Assembly: GCA_046462475.1 (NCBI GenBank)
Contig: JBKGVB010000008.1
Coordinates: forward strand, 1-61,383
Origin: JASLCR01 sp046462475
Lineage (GTDB): Bacteria; Patescibacteriota; Saccharimonadia; Saccharimonadales; Saccharimonadaceae
Length of the DNA stretch: 61,383 nucleotides
Direction of reading: 5' to 3'
Made by a program: the position numbers and the translations under genes
In this document: positions 25,286-34,662 of the stretch, in pieces
Layout: each line of letters starts with the position of its first letter
Position numbering within the stretch: position 1 is the first letter of the stretch
Notes under the pieces: model-generated
The model's input: the letters and a program-made list of their open reading frames with translations, nothing else
What the model was told of the DNA's origin: nothing
Databases searched by the model: none

Positions 25286-26888
25286 CAAGCTTGAATTCAA
25301 CTGTAATTCGTGACGGATTATTTGGCACTGTATTTACCCAGAATGGGAAGAATTTCACATCAACATTATCAACGCCCTGGATAGACTGCAATGACGACTG
25401 AATATCGCCAAATCGCTTTCCCTTCACTTCGTCCTTCACCTTATTGTCATCAATCTTAGGACCGATCTGCGCCGTAGCGATGAGCGTCGCCTTGGCACCA
25501 TTCTTCGCTTTTGAAACATCCTGGAAACTCGCATCACTGCTGCCGTTTTTGTAGATACGCTGATTCTGCAAATTATTAATGTCTTTTTTCAGGTAATCGT
25601 CTAGGTATGTTGAGATCTCTGATTTTGCTACACCGTAAAGTATGTATGTGACATGCACCGATAGCTTGGCGCTCGTTCCTTCTGCACCAACATCGGGAGA
25701 TGAAGAAACATTTGAATAATTGACCGTAAAGCTGTCGTTCAGAGGAATTGCGTCGCTACCAAATTGAGACTTCAGACTTGACATGATACCAGCATTATCA
25801 CCGTCATCAGTAATCTGCTTCTTCGCCTTATCGATATCGTCTGCAGTCACCACCGTTTCTGTCTTTGTCACGCCACCCGAAGTCGGGTTGGTCAGCGAAG
25901 CTGAAATCCCGCTCGGAGCACCACTCATGCTGCCTGTTGCTGCATTATATTCGGAACCATTTTTTGCTGCCGTTACTCCGACGGGCGCACCTTGGTAGTT
26001 ATTGGTCGTGATCGTTACGCTTGAGTCTGTTGTAAAGACCAGACCGCTCGAAGACTGCAGCTTTGTACCACCAGGAATGGTCATCCCAAGATTGCTAATT
26101 TGATTCGTCGAGAAGCTCACCGTACCGGTTGCTTTACTGCCTGCATCTTTTTTACCAGTTGGCATAAAGTCTACTGTTTTATCTTCCTCTTTCGACTGGG
26201 AAACGGCCTTGATCGTGTTGTTGTCGAGACTTGTTGCCCCTGTTGTACTGAGAGTTACCTGCTGATTAATTGACTCGCTCGATGTCTTTGCACTAATCAC
26301 TACTGTTGCCCGCGGCGCAAAGAAGATGGCCCAAATCAGAAATGCAAGCAGTAGAATAACCCCGCCCGCAATCAGTATAAGACGCTTACGGAAAGTATTG
26401 AAATTCGGCACTTTTGGAGCGCCTTTTCTTGCTTTTGGCTTTACAGGAGGATCATTTGGCCCTGGCGCCTCAGCAAGCGCTGCAGCCATCATATCTGCCT
26501 TTGACTCTTCCGGACTTTTCTCTGCAAGACCTGCGTGATCACCAACCGGCAGATCTTTGCCATCAATTATATCGTCGCCATCGTCTACTGCGAGAGCTGG
26601 CACTTCTGCAAGTTCCGGTGCGCTCTGAAGGTTCTTTGCTACCGGAATTGAAGCAGCAGTCGCTAGTGCTATGAGTGATTGATTACCCGTTACGAGCGCA
26701 AGATGCTTGCCTCCTTGCTTGGCTGCACGATTAAGAAGGCGCAGGTTAACCGCAGACTGCAATACCCCTATACGCTTTGGCGGCACCAAGGCGACAACCT
26801 TTTCGCGAGAGGCCTTTACTTTGCCAATGATATCAGTAATGTCGTCTTCGACATCGATATAGATGACATCTTTTTTTACATCGGTCAT
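25272..26888 (-). CDS. Membrane protein with baseplate-J-like C-terminal domain
   Basis: The 538 aa protein has three parts. Residues 1-90 form a soluble alpha/beta domain (VIYIDVEDDITDIIGKVKAS, VVALVPPKRIGVLQSAVNLR). An acidic linker and a basic patch lead to one membrane helix at about 172-190 (LILIAGGVILLLAFLIWAIF). The external region has baseplate-J-like phrases (MTIPGGTKLQSSSGLVFTTD, GVTAAKNGSEYNAATGSMSG, GGVTKTETVVTADDIDKAKK). Relatives recur in CPR genomes as I recall, with no known function. The first four bases overlap the FtsA-like stop (ATGA), so it is translationally coupled to it. Confidence 0.7.
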   Translation of the reverse strand: MTDVKKDVIYIDVEDDITDIIGKVKASREKVVALVPPKRIGVLQSAVNLRLLNRAAKQGGKHLALVTGNQSLIALATAASIPVAKNLQSAPELAEVPALAVDDGDDIIDGKDLPVGDHAGLAEKSPEESKADMMAAALAEAPGPNDPPVKPKARKGAPKVPNFNTFRKRLILIAGGVILLLAFLIWAIFFAPRATVVISAKTSSESINQQVTLSTTGATSLDNNTIKAVSQSKEEDKTVDFMPTGKKDAGSKATGTVSFSTNQISNLGMTIPGGTKLQSSSGLVFTTDSSVTITTNNYQGAPVGVTAAKNGSEYNAATGSMSGAPSGISASLTNPTSGGVTKTETVVTADDIDKAKKQITDDGDNAGIMSSLKSQFGSDAIPLNDSFTVNYSNVSSSPDVGAEGTSAKLSVHVTYILYGVAKSEISTYLDDYLKKDINNLQNQRIYKNGSSDASFQDVSKAKNGAKATLIATAQIGPKIDDNKVKDEVKGKRFGDIQSSLQSIQGVDNVDVKFFPFWVNTVPNNPSRITVEFKLDESK

Positions 26889-28165
26889 ATTCTAAGTAGT
26901 CTGTTTAATTTTTCTTTCACGCTATCAGCGCCATTTCCACCTATCATTGTATCATAGCCCACTCTGAGGAGGCCCATGGCTGTAATAAAAGTATGGTCAC
27001 TCGCCTTACCCGTTGCATCCTCGATACCGACTACTTCTGCGGGCGAGATGAGCTGCACGGCTGGACGCTTCGTGAATGGCAGCTCTTTGTACCATTCGCG
27101 CGTCGCCAGCGCCTCGACGAGTTGATCGAGACTCGAGCCACCACCACAGAGAAGAATACGATTCGGTAGATGATCTACCGACTCAAATTCGCTCAGCGCA
27201 AGCTCAACTCCAGAAAGCCAAACATCAAGTGTTTTATCGATCGCACCCTCAGCTTCTTTCTTAACACTCGGCTTAATTTTCTCGTTATCAAGATTTACTT
27301 TTAACTTTTCAGCATTTTGGTAGGTGAGGTCCATCTCGCTGGCAATCTGACGAGTAAAGCTACGCCCACCAATGCCAAACATCTTTGTACCTTCGACGCC
27401 ACCGTCATTTACAACCGCGATATCGGTGGTTCCTCCACCGACATCTGTAAGAATCGCAGTAAAACTACTGCTCGTATCGTTGCCAAGTACACTTCTTGAG
27501 ACAGCAAACGGCTCGGCGGCAACCGCAAGAAGGTCGAGAGCCAGCTCGTCCGCCACACGCTCGAGCGCCCCAATATGTACCATTGGTGCAAATGCCGTAT
27601 AGATCTGGACTGCAACGTCCTTACCCTGGAAGCCAATAGGATTTGAAACTTTATAACCATCAATATGAATGGAAACGAGAGCAGAGTTCACTAATTTCAC
27701 TTCAACATCTTCATTGCCCGTCTCGAGTGCAATTTCTTTCTGGGCTTTTACCTGCGCACGCTCTTGAACTTTCTCGATGATAAATTCCATCTCTTGTTCG
27801 TCAAGTGGACGGTCAGGCTGTGGACGTCGGTAACGAATTGTGTTTGTCACCCCCTTAACAAGCTCACCGGCGATACCAATAATGACTCGCTTCGCCTGCA
27901 AACCTGCTTGGTCTTCGGCAATACTCAAGGCATCTTCACAGTTCTGCACCACCGCTGCAATATCTGCGATTGCTCCAGCATGCATATCATCGACACTCTG
28001 ACGCACGCGCCCCACTCCTACGATTTTCATCTGATCATCTTCGAGTTTTGCGATCAACGCTTTTACAAACTCGGTCCCGATATCGAGCGCTACCAGATGA
28101 TGCTGATCATCAGCCTGCTCACGTCGGTTACGTAATTCCCTCAATTTATCAATAACTTTCGGCAT
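26885..28165 (-). CDS. Actin-like ATPase of the FtsA/PilM family
   Basis: This actin-fold protein shows phosphate-1 VALDIGTEFVKALIA, phosphate-2 ILTDVGGGTTDIAVVNDGG and an adenosine motif ILLCGGGSSLDQLVEAL. The SHS2-type insert region (residues about 95-180) places it with FtsA, PilM and related cell-division or pilus ATPases. ATG 28165 is chosen because the earlier ATG at 28177 lies inside the -10 hexamer TATAAT (28176-28181). The new start is 10 nt after it, giving 426 aa. It heads an operon with the baseplate-J-like membrane protein, ruvX and mltG, consistent with envelope or division work. Confidence 0.8.
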   Translation of the reverse strand: MPKVIDKLRELRNRREQADDQHHLVALDIGTEFVKALIAKLEDDQMKIVGVGRVRQSVDDMHAGAIADIAAVVQNCEDALSIAEDQAGLQAKRVIIGIAGELVKGVTNTIRYRRPQPDRPLDEQEMEFIIEKVQERAQVKAQKEIALETGNEDVEVKLVNSALVSIHIDGYKVSNPIGFQGKDVAVQIYTAFAPMVHIGALERVADELALDLLAVAAEPFAVSRSVLGNDTSSSFTAILTDVGGGTTDIAVVNDGGVEGTKMFGIGGRSFTRQIASEMDLTYQNAEKLKVNLDNEKIKPSVKKEAEGAIDKTLDVWLSGVELALSEFESVDHLPNRILLCGGGSSLDQLVEALATREWYKELPFTKRPAVQLISPAEVVGIEDATGKASDHTFITAMGLLRVGYDTMIGGNGADSVKEKLNRLLRI

Positions 28166-28266
28166 AGATGTATTCATTATAACACTAGCGGAACACGCAA
28201 AAAGCAGGCTACCCTATTTTTCTCATGATAGTAGCTCGTACAGCTTATCCTTACAGAGGCAGAGCA

Positions 28267-28295
28267 TTGAATAAAATGTTTAAAAGTTGCATAAT
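28267..28295 (+). promoter_or_regulatory. Promoter of the orphan gene at 28305
   Basis: TTGAAT (28267-28272), 17 bp, CATAAT (28290-28295), then 9 nt to ATG 28305. The spacer and lack of an SD predict a leaderless transcript. Confidence 0.6.
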
Positions 28296-28304
28296 AGATT
28301 CATT

Positions 28305-29249
28305 ATGGCATTTACAGATCCGACCCACGACGAGTGGATTAGCCCCCTTGAGGCAATCGATTCCGTCCAAAGCCTCCCCGACTCACAGGCATTCGAGCAA
28401 GTTATGTATGATAATCTATGCCAACGAACTGTTCATTTCGCTGCCGAAAAACCCATCGTATTCGATCCAGCGTTACTGGCGACACAATTTCCCGAACAGC
28501 TTAGAGATGTATTCATCTTTAGCCACAACTTTAACTTCTCTTCATTCGAGGCAGTCCAGCTCCTCCAGCAAGACGATACTGGTAAGCCTGAAAGATTTGG
28601 GCGCATGGTATTTACGGTGAACGATATCGAGCATTCATTTACTACCGACGGAATAACCGCGACTCTGGAGGCGAAAACGCCTAACGGACCAAGTAAGTGC
28701 ACCTACCCCGATGCCCTGTTTACCGCCCTCTTAGCAAGCGTCGGTTACGCCATGCAGTATGATCGAGCTCACCCCCAGAAGGCTATCGAGCTCAGTGAAG
28801 ATCCTCTCTTAAGGCGACGTGACTGTGGGGATCCAATGATGACCGAAGCACTCATAGAGCAGATTATTATGACAATGGGTGAATTTCAAGGTAAATCATC
28901 GACGACGACGATTTCTTTATTCGATATTGGAGAGAAGATCATCCAAGCCAAACTGCGTTCGATCGAGAACCCACGCGTCTCAGGTGTACAGAGTGATATC
29001 AGTCTTGCTGAATTATCGCTTGCTCCAGCCGATGAGATCTTGCTCACGCAAAATATCTCCCAAGACCCTTCAAGAAAGCTCGAATTACGCCAAGCTAAGA
29101 TTGCTCGCCATGTACTCGCTGAGACTCCGCCAGAACCAGACTTCATCACTCCCGACCAGCCAAAAGAATGGGCCGAAATTTGCCAAAAGTTTTCAAGGCA
29201 CATCGACCCCCTACTTAAGCCATACCAAGAAATTGAAAACCCCTATTAA
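28305..29249 (+). CDS. Uncharacterised soluble protein (314 aa)
   Basis: I do not recognise a family. From ATG 28305 the protein is 314 aa, acidic, with no signal peptide or membrane helix. The first half looks mixed alpha/beta (FIFSHNFNFSSFEAVQLLQQ, MVFTVNDIEHSFTTDG). The second half is helical (MMTEALIEQIIMTMGEFQG, SLFDIGEKIIQAKLRSIENP). It has its own promoter and is alone on the plus strand between two long minus-strand runs. Its last 4 bp overlap the alaS stop tail to tail. Codon usage resembles the neighbours. Confidence 0.75.
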   Translation: MAFTDPTHDEWISPLEAIDSVQSLPDSQAFEQVMYDNLCQRTVHFAAEKPIVFDPALLATQFPEQLRDVFIFSHNFNFSSFEAVQLLQQDDTGKPERFGRMVFTVNDIEHSFTTDGITATLEAKTPNGPSKCTYPDALFTALLASVGYAMQYDRAHPQKAIELSEDPLLRRRDCGDPMMTEALIEQIIMTMGEFQGKSSTTTISLFDIGEKIIQAKLRSIENPRVSGVQSDISLAELSLAPADEILLTQNISQDPSRKLELRQAKIARHVLAETPPEPDFITPDQPKEWAEICQKFSRHIDPLLKPYQEIENPY

Positions 29250-31120
29250 GCTAGCACTGCTTTAATACGGCGAATGCCTGCGGAGCTTGCTTCTTCTTTG
29301 GTGATTTTGAATCGTTTCCCGTCTTCAGCCAACTGGACAGTATGATCGACATGGGGACCCCCACAGATCTCGAGTGATGCTATATGGTCACCTTCGCCCA
29401 TCTGATACACCTTCACTTCGTCACCGTAGCGTTCGCCAAATGGACCAATTGCACCCATATCGAGCGCTTCCTGGGTTGGATACATTTTGTAACTGACCGG
29501 CAAATCTTCTGCGATCCAGCCATTCACCAGCTCTTCTGCTCTGGTTTTTTCCTCATCCGTCATCTTACGATCGAGATTAAAGTCAAAGCGAAGACGCTCC
29601 TCGGTGATATTGCTGCCGTGCTGTCGAAGTTCTGGCCCGAAAATTTCCCGCAAGGCTGATTGCAAGAGATGCGTTGCTGTGTGATATTTCTTGTGGATCA
29701 AATCCTGCCCACCGAGACCACCCTTGAACTCTCCCTTAGTGGCAGTTCTGCTTCGGTTGCGTTGCTCTTCCATCTTGGCGTCGAATTGTTCACGCCAGTT
29801 ACCTGGTAACTCCACACCTTGTGTGAATGCTTCCTCAGTAGAAAGCTCGACTGGAAAGCCATAGGTATCATAGAGGGTAAAGAGTGCCGCGCCATCGATA
29901 GTCTCGAACTTGCTAAATTGCTGGATTCCTTTACGAAGTGTCTGACGAAAGGCTTTTTCTTCCTTCACGAGCACTGCGATTACTTCATCACGCTTTTCTT
30001 TTACTTCTGGAAAATCATTTACATACAGATCTGCAATAATTGGTACGATTCCCTCGAGGAAATTCTGCTCAATACCAAGCTCAAAGCTAAAACGAATCGC
30101 CCGGCGCAAGAGACGGCGCATGACATATCCCTGCTCTTTATTGCTTGGTACGCAGCCATCAACCGCAAGGAATGTTGCTGCACGCAAATGATCAGCGATG
30201 ACGCGCATACTTTCGGTGTGACTCTCGTATTTCTTACCACTTAGCGTCTGGAGTTTTTCGATAATCGGCCACATCAGGCTGATCTTGAACACATCTGGAT
30301 CGTTTAGCTTCGCCGCGGCTATACGTTCAAGACCTGAACCATGGTCGACATTCTTTTGCTCTAAGGCCTCAAACTGCCCTTCGCCAATTTTCTTGTACGC
30401 CATAAAGACATTGTTGCCGATTTCCATGAATCGACCACAATCACAGTTTGGATGACAAAATTCACCATACTCAGAGTTATGCGGCGTACCGAAATCATAA
30501 AACATCTCGCTGTCAGGGCCGCACGGATCGCCGACTGGCGTATTGTCTTCGTTGCCATTACGGCTCCACCAGTTTTTGCTGCCATCGTAGTAGAAAATCC
30601 GCTCACCGTCACGCATACCGCGCGCGTAGCCCGCCTCTTCCGAGCCGATCTCAGCTTCTTCTGAGCTCAGACCTTTTTCATCAAACAACTTCTTCCAAAC
30701 TTCGGCTGCTTCAGTATCTTTCGGGATATTCAGTCGCTCATTTCCTGCATAGCACGTCACGTAAATCTTGCTCATATCCAGGCCGACAACTTCGGAAAGA
30801 AATTCGAACATCCATTCGATCTGCTGAGATTTAAAGTAATCGCCCATACTCCAGTTGCCGAGCATTTCAAAGAAAGTCGTGTGTCGGTTGTCGCCAATAT
30901 CATCGATATCTTGGGCACGAAGGCATGTCTGGCTGTCAACGATACGATTACCCTCTGGATGTGTTTCGCCCAGTAGGTATGGAATCATCGGTTGCATTCC
31001 ACTCCCAGTAAACAGCGTCGTAGGATCGTCCCTTAAGACAAGTGGAGCCCGACTTATGACAGCATGACTGCGGTCATGAAAAAACTTAATATATGCGTTA
31101 CGGATTTCTTGAGCATTCAT
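29246..31120 (-). CDS. alaS: Alanyl-tRNA synthetase, short form without C-Ala domain
   Basis: AlaRS charges tRNA-Ala and edits Ser/Gly mischarging. The 624 aa product has the class II core (PTTLFTGSGMQPMIPYLLGE, HTTFFEMLGNWSMGDYF, HGSGLERIAA). The anticodon-independent tRNA-binding helices follow (RVIADHLRAATFLAVDG, MRRLLRRAIRF). The editing domain has the metal motif HTATHLL and the Cys/His pair in EICGGPHVDHT. It ends right after the editing domain, so the usual C-Ala/oligomerisation region (about 250 residues) is missing. TATAAT is 7 nt before ATG 31120, so it is leaderless. Confidence 0.95.
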   Translation of the reverse strand: MNAQEIRNAYIKFFHDRSHAVISRAPLVLRDDPTTLFTGSGMQPMIPYLLGETHPEGNRIVDSQTCLRAQDIDDIGDNRHTTFFEMLGNWSMGDYFKSQQIEWMFEFLSEVVGLDMSKIYVTCYAGNERLNIPKDTEAAEVWKKLFDEKGLSSEEAEIGSEEAGYARGMRDGERIFYYDGSKNWWSRNGNEDNTPVGDPCGPDSEMFYDFGTPHNSEYGEFCHPNCDCGRFMEIGNNVFMAYKKIGEGQFEALEQKNVDHGSGLERIAAAKLNDPDVFKISLMWPIIEKLQTLSGKKYESHTESMRVIADHLRAATFLAVDGCVPSNKEQGYVMRRLLRRAIRFSFELGIEQNFLEGIVPIIADLYVNDFPEVKEKRDEVIAVLVKEEKAFRQTLRKGIQQFSKFETIDGAALFTLYDTYGFPVELSTEEAFTQGVELPGNWREQFDAKMEEQRNRSRTATKGEFKGGLGGQDLIHKKYHTATHLLQSALREIFGPELRQHGSNITEERLRFDFNLDRKMTDEEKTRAEELVNGWIAEDLPVSYKMYPTQEALDMGAIGPFGERYGDEVKVYQMGEGDHIASLEICGGPHVDHTVQLAEDGKRFKITKEEASSAGIRRIKAVLA

Positions 31121-31240
31121 CTCGGTTATTATACCAGCTCCATCAGATGACGCCTATGGCATATACTACTGACCACGTACGGTCTATAGCTCTTTTTAAT
31201 ATTTTTCAGGGGTCAAAGTGTTTATGTTTATAAAATATTG

Positions 31241-31272
31241 TTGACAATCTGTAAAAGAAGAGTAAATATAAT
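31241..31272 (+). promoter_or_regulatory. Putative promoter of the giant surface protein
   Basis: TTGACA at 31241-31246 is followed by TATAAT at 31267-31272 (20-bp spacing) or by AAATAT at the normal 17-bp spacing. The leader would be about 45-50 nt with an SD (GAAAGG) before ATG 31324. The 200 bp between alaS and this gene hold no other gene I can support. Confidence 0.5.
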
Positions 31273-31323
31273 ACATACAATTACAAACTGGGGTTTAGCG
31301 GCGTGGGAGAAAGGCATGAATTC

Positions 31324-34300
31324 ATGTCAAAACTTTCAAAAACATTTAAGATCGCTTTAGCGTTGCTATTGTCGGTGTTTTCAACCAATATCGTACCGGC
31401 GATGTCCGCATTCGCTGCGGGCAATACCACTACATTGCTGCCAGTCTGGTGCCAAATTACCGGAAATCACTGGTCAGCGCAGCAGGGTACCGGTAGCAAC
31501 GACCAGCGTTTCCCGCTCATGGGTGAGTTTGACCAGCAATATGGAACGGTCACCGCTGGCAACTTAAGTCAATATCCAACTGCCGTCGTGGGCCAAACCC
31601 TTTGGGCAAACTCAGGCAATATGCCAAACAAACTTGACGCCGCTTGTCAAACACAATACGGTACAGTAACCCCGACCGCACCAACCAATGCAGATCCATG
31701 CGGTGTCGACAATGATACCTATACAATTCCTGCGAAGACAGGTGTTATTTATAAAGTAAATAATGTCGTAAAGGCAGCTGGCACGTATCCAACTGGCGGC
31801 GCACTCTCAGTGCAAGTCACTGCCACGGCAGAGTCCGGCTACAGCCTTACTGGTACGACTTCGTGGACACTTAACTTTACCAATGAAGCGTGTATCACCA
31901 CTATCACGCAGTTACCGACGAGCAGTGTTGCCGGTGTCTGCGGTGTCGACAATGACATCATCACTGTTGGCGCGGAAACTGATCAGTATTCAGCGGGTGT
32001 TACCACTCAGAATTTCACAAATGGTGTCGCAAAAGTCACCTATACCGCCAAGCAAGGGTTTGTATTCCCTGGTGGTTCAACGACATATGTCGAAACCCTA
32101 CAGGAAGTAAATGGCGAGTTTTGCCGCATTCCTCTGCCACCCGCACCAGCCCCTGTAGATCCATGTGGTCTCGATAATGCATATTGGACTAAGCCAAGTG
32201 ACACAACTGATGTCACCTGGTCGATCGACACAAACAAGCACTTGATTGCAACTGCGCATGGTGTACTATTCACCGATGGCACTTCGAGTCATGATTACGG
32301 TCTTGCCCAAGATTCTGGCGTTAAATGTACTACTACACTGCCGACCCCACCAGCTCCAGTTGACCCATGCGGACCAGACAACGCTACTTGGACAGCACCA
32401 GCCGATACGCCAACGTACTCTTGGTCTATCGTTAACGGCCATTTGATTGTTACCGCAGCTCCAGACTATACCTTCTCAGGATATGGCGACAGCTATGACT
32501 TCGGTACCGCTACAGATACCGGCGCCTCTTGCCCGGCGCCTACACCGACACAGCCAACGTGTGCCACTACAGGCTCTCTAGCACTTCCGTCGCCAGCGAA
32601 CGATGGCTTCACCTATACCTATATCGTCACTCGTGGCCTCACGACAACGACCTATACAGCTGCAACCCTCCCAGCGACAATCACTGATATCGCTCAAGGT
32701 GAATCGGTTCATGTCAAAATTGTTCGTGGAGATATCGAACTCGGTACAGTCATACTTGACCAAACATACGACTTTGCCATGCTAAACTGCATCAGCATCC
32801 CTGCTTCACCAGCACCAAATGATCCATGCGGTCTCGACAATGCATACTGGGTACTACCTGCAGATAGCGACCAGATTACATGGGAGGTTCAAAATGGTCA
32901 CCTCATTGCAACCGCTCATGGCAGCAACTTTACTGACGGTACTTCAACACACGACTACGGACTTGCTCAAGACTCTGGCACTAAGTGCGTGGTCGCACTG
33001 CCTGCTCCTAAGCCAGTTGATCCATGCGGTCTCGACAATGCATACTGGACTAAGCCAAGTGACACTGCAGAATATACTTGGTCAATCGTCAACGACGAAT
33101 TGATCGCTACAACTACAACCGACTACACTTTCCCAAATGATGAGCTCAGCCACAACTTTGGCAAAGCCGTCGATAGTGGCACTCTATGCAACGCAACAGC
33201 CGCAAAAGTCACCTATGTCGATCAGTGCGGCACTGCTAATGACACCTTTACAATCCCGACTGCGGCCCATGTCGTCTACAAAGTAGATGGCGTTGAAACA
33301 GCGGCCGGTACTTATCCAGGCAGCGGCACCGTGACTATCGTGGCCGCTCCTGCATCAGCCGACTATCAATTGACTAAACCATATACATTTACGTACGAGT
33401 TTGACAATGCATCATGTGAGAAAGTAACTATTTGTCATCGTACTAATTCTGCTACGAATCCTTACGTACAAATCGAAGTTGCTCAAAGTGCCGTAGATGG
33501 CATTGCAGGCAACAACGGCAAGGGACAGGGTGATCATTATAGCGAGCATCAGGGTGATATTGCGACAAGCGAAGCTTTCGCCCAATATCTCAAGGATCAT
33601 CATGAAGAATGGGGCGATATCATTCCACCAGTTGTCCCTAACAGCACAATCCCAGGCGCAAACACTTCTGGCCTGAATTGGACCGAAGTCGGCCAAGCAA
33701 TGTATGAGAATGACTGTAAATTTGTTACGGAAGTTACCCCTCAGCCAATCCTCGTCGACGTCTGCTACAACGACCTTGATGGCGTCATCATCCCAGAGAC
33801 CGAAGGTGTTACCTACCTTGTCAATGGCGAGCCTGTATCTGGATTTGTCCCATACGAGGGCATGGATATTACCGTTACTGCCGTAGCTCAGAAAGGATAT
33901 GTCATCAAAGAAGGGGCAGCCCGAGAATGGACATTTGGCGAAAATGACTTTACCGACGAGCAATGTATCACTATTAGCAAATCCGCCAAAAGAGCTGTCG
34001 ATACAAACGGCAATGGCCGAATCGACCCTGGCGACACAGTTGAATGGACAATCACTGTCACCAATACCAGCAGCGAAGATTATGAAGACTTCTACGTCAA
34101 CGTCGAAGATGCCAACGCAACACTATATGACGACCAGGGCAATGTGAGCGATGGTTACATTGGTTACTTGGCCGCCGGCGAGAGTGTAGAATTGACCGCT
34201 AAAACAACGATCACCCTAGCCGACATGGTAACGTGCAAAGTCACTAATACTGCTAGTTTCGAAGCTTGGCGACCATTTGAGCTCTCACGTTCAGAAAACT

Positions 34301-34596
34301 CTTCCCTTCTAGATGGTAGCGAAGGTGAATACCAGCCACTTGGTAGCGGTAGTGCCAGCGCCGAATTTAACTTCACCTGCCCAACACCAGGTAAGGGTGG
34401 CGGCCCTACTCCTGAAAAGGCACCTCCGACACCAACACCTTCTCTCAGCGCACCTCTCACTGGCGCTCCTCGGGCAGCCGCAGAGGCAAAGACTCACGCA
34501 AGTAGCCTCCTCGCACCGATCGTTGCGTTCATCGTAGCAGTGATCGCCTACGGCGCAATCTACTTCAGTCGCCCAAGAAACCAATTCGAGAGATAA
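31324..34596 (+). CDS. Giant repeat-rich surface protein with C-terminal membrane anchor
   Basis: The product is about 1090 aa. A signal peptide (MSKLSKTFKIALALLLSVFS...AFAAG) is followed by many small beta modules that begin with a D/V-x-C-G motif. Four are close copies of a PCGLDNAYW module of about 65 residues. Others are PCGVDNDTYTIP / QCGTANDTFTIP Ig-like modules. A VTICHRTNSATNPYVQIEV module with DHYSEHQGDI and a DUF11-like domain (VDTNGNGRIDPGDTVEWTIT) come next. A Pro-rich stalk and one helix with a RPRNQFER tail end the protein. The roughly paired cysteines suggest disulfide-stabilised adhesin modules. I use ATG 31324 with GAAAGG upstream rather than the GTG at 31303. Confidence 0.85.
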   Translation: MSKLSKTFKIALALLLSVFSTNIVPAMSAFAAGNTTTLLPVWCQITGNHWSAQQGTGSNDQRFPLMGEFDQQYGTVTAGNLSQYPTAVVGQTLWANSGNMPNKLDAACQTQYGTVTPTAPTNADPCGVDNDTYTIPAKTGVIYKVNNVVKAAGTYPTGGALSVQVTATAESGYSLTGTTSWTLNFTNEACITTITQLPTSSVAGVCGVDNDIITVGAETDQYSAGVTTQNFTNGVAKVTYTAKQGFVFPGGSTTYVETLQEVNGEFCRIPLPPAPAPVDPCGLDNAYWTKPSDTTDVTWSIDTNKHLIATAHGVLFTDGTSSHDYGLAQDSGVKCTTTLPTPPAPVDPCGPDNATWTAPADTPTYSWSIVNGHLIVTAAPDYTFSGYGDSYDFGTATDTGASCPAPTPTQPTCATTGSLALPSPANDGFTYTYIVTRGLTTTTYTAATLPATITDIAQGESVHVKIVRGDIELGTVILDQTYDFAMLNCISIPASPAPNDPCGLDNAYWVLPADSDQITWEVQNGHLIATAHGSNFTDGTSTHDYGLAQDSGTKCVVALPAPKPVDPCGLDNAYWTKPSDTAEYTWSIVNDELIATTTTDYTFPNDELSHNFGKAVDSGTLCNATAAKVTYVDQCGTANDTFTIPTAAHVVYKVDGVETAAGTYPGSGTVTIVAAPASADYQLTKPYTFTYEFDNASCEKVTICHRTNSATNPYVQIEVAQSAVDGIAGNNGKGQGDHYSEHQGDIATSEAFAQYLKDHHEEWGDIIPPVVPNSTIPGANTSGLNWTEVGQAMYENDCKFVTEVTPQPILVDVCYNDLDGVIIPETEGVTYLVNGEPVSGFVPYEGMDITVTAVAQKGYVIKEGAAREWTFGENDFTDEQCITISKSAKRAVDTNGNGRIDPGDTVEWTITVTNTSSEDYEDFYVNVEDANATLYDDQGNVSDGYIGYLAAGESVELTAKTTITLADMVTCKVTNTASFEAWRPFELSRSENSSLLDGSEGEYQPLGSGSASAEFNFTCPTPGKGGGPTPEKAPPTPTPSLSAPLTGAPRAAAEAKTHASSLLAPIVAFIVAVIAYGAIYFSRPRNQFER
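32150..33195 (+). repeat. Four imperfect tandem/dispersed repeats in the surface protein
   Basis: Copies of about 170-200 bp start near 32158, 32362, 32818 and 33019. Each encodes PCG(L/P)DNAxW, then xxWSIxNxxLIATA and a DYGxAxDSGxxC ending. Copies 1 and 3 are the most alike, and a different module of about 290 bp separates copies 2 and 3. Confidence 0.85.
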
Positions 34597-34617
34597 CAGT
34601 AACTTCTCGTTAAACAA

Positions 34618-34657
34618 ACATCACCCTGAGGCATACTCAGGGTGATGTTACTTTTTT
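34618..34657 (+). terminator. Strong Rho-independent terminator
   Basis: ACATCACCCTGAG and CTCAGGGTGATGT form a perfect 13-bp stem with loop GCATA, followed by TACTTTTTT. It ends the surface-protein transcript and may also serve the convergent mnmA operon, whose side has a weaker T-rich tail. Confidence 0.93.
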
Positions 34658-34662
34658 AGTCT

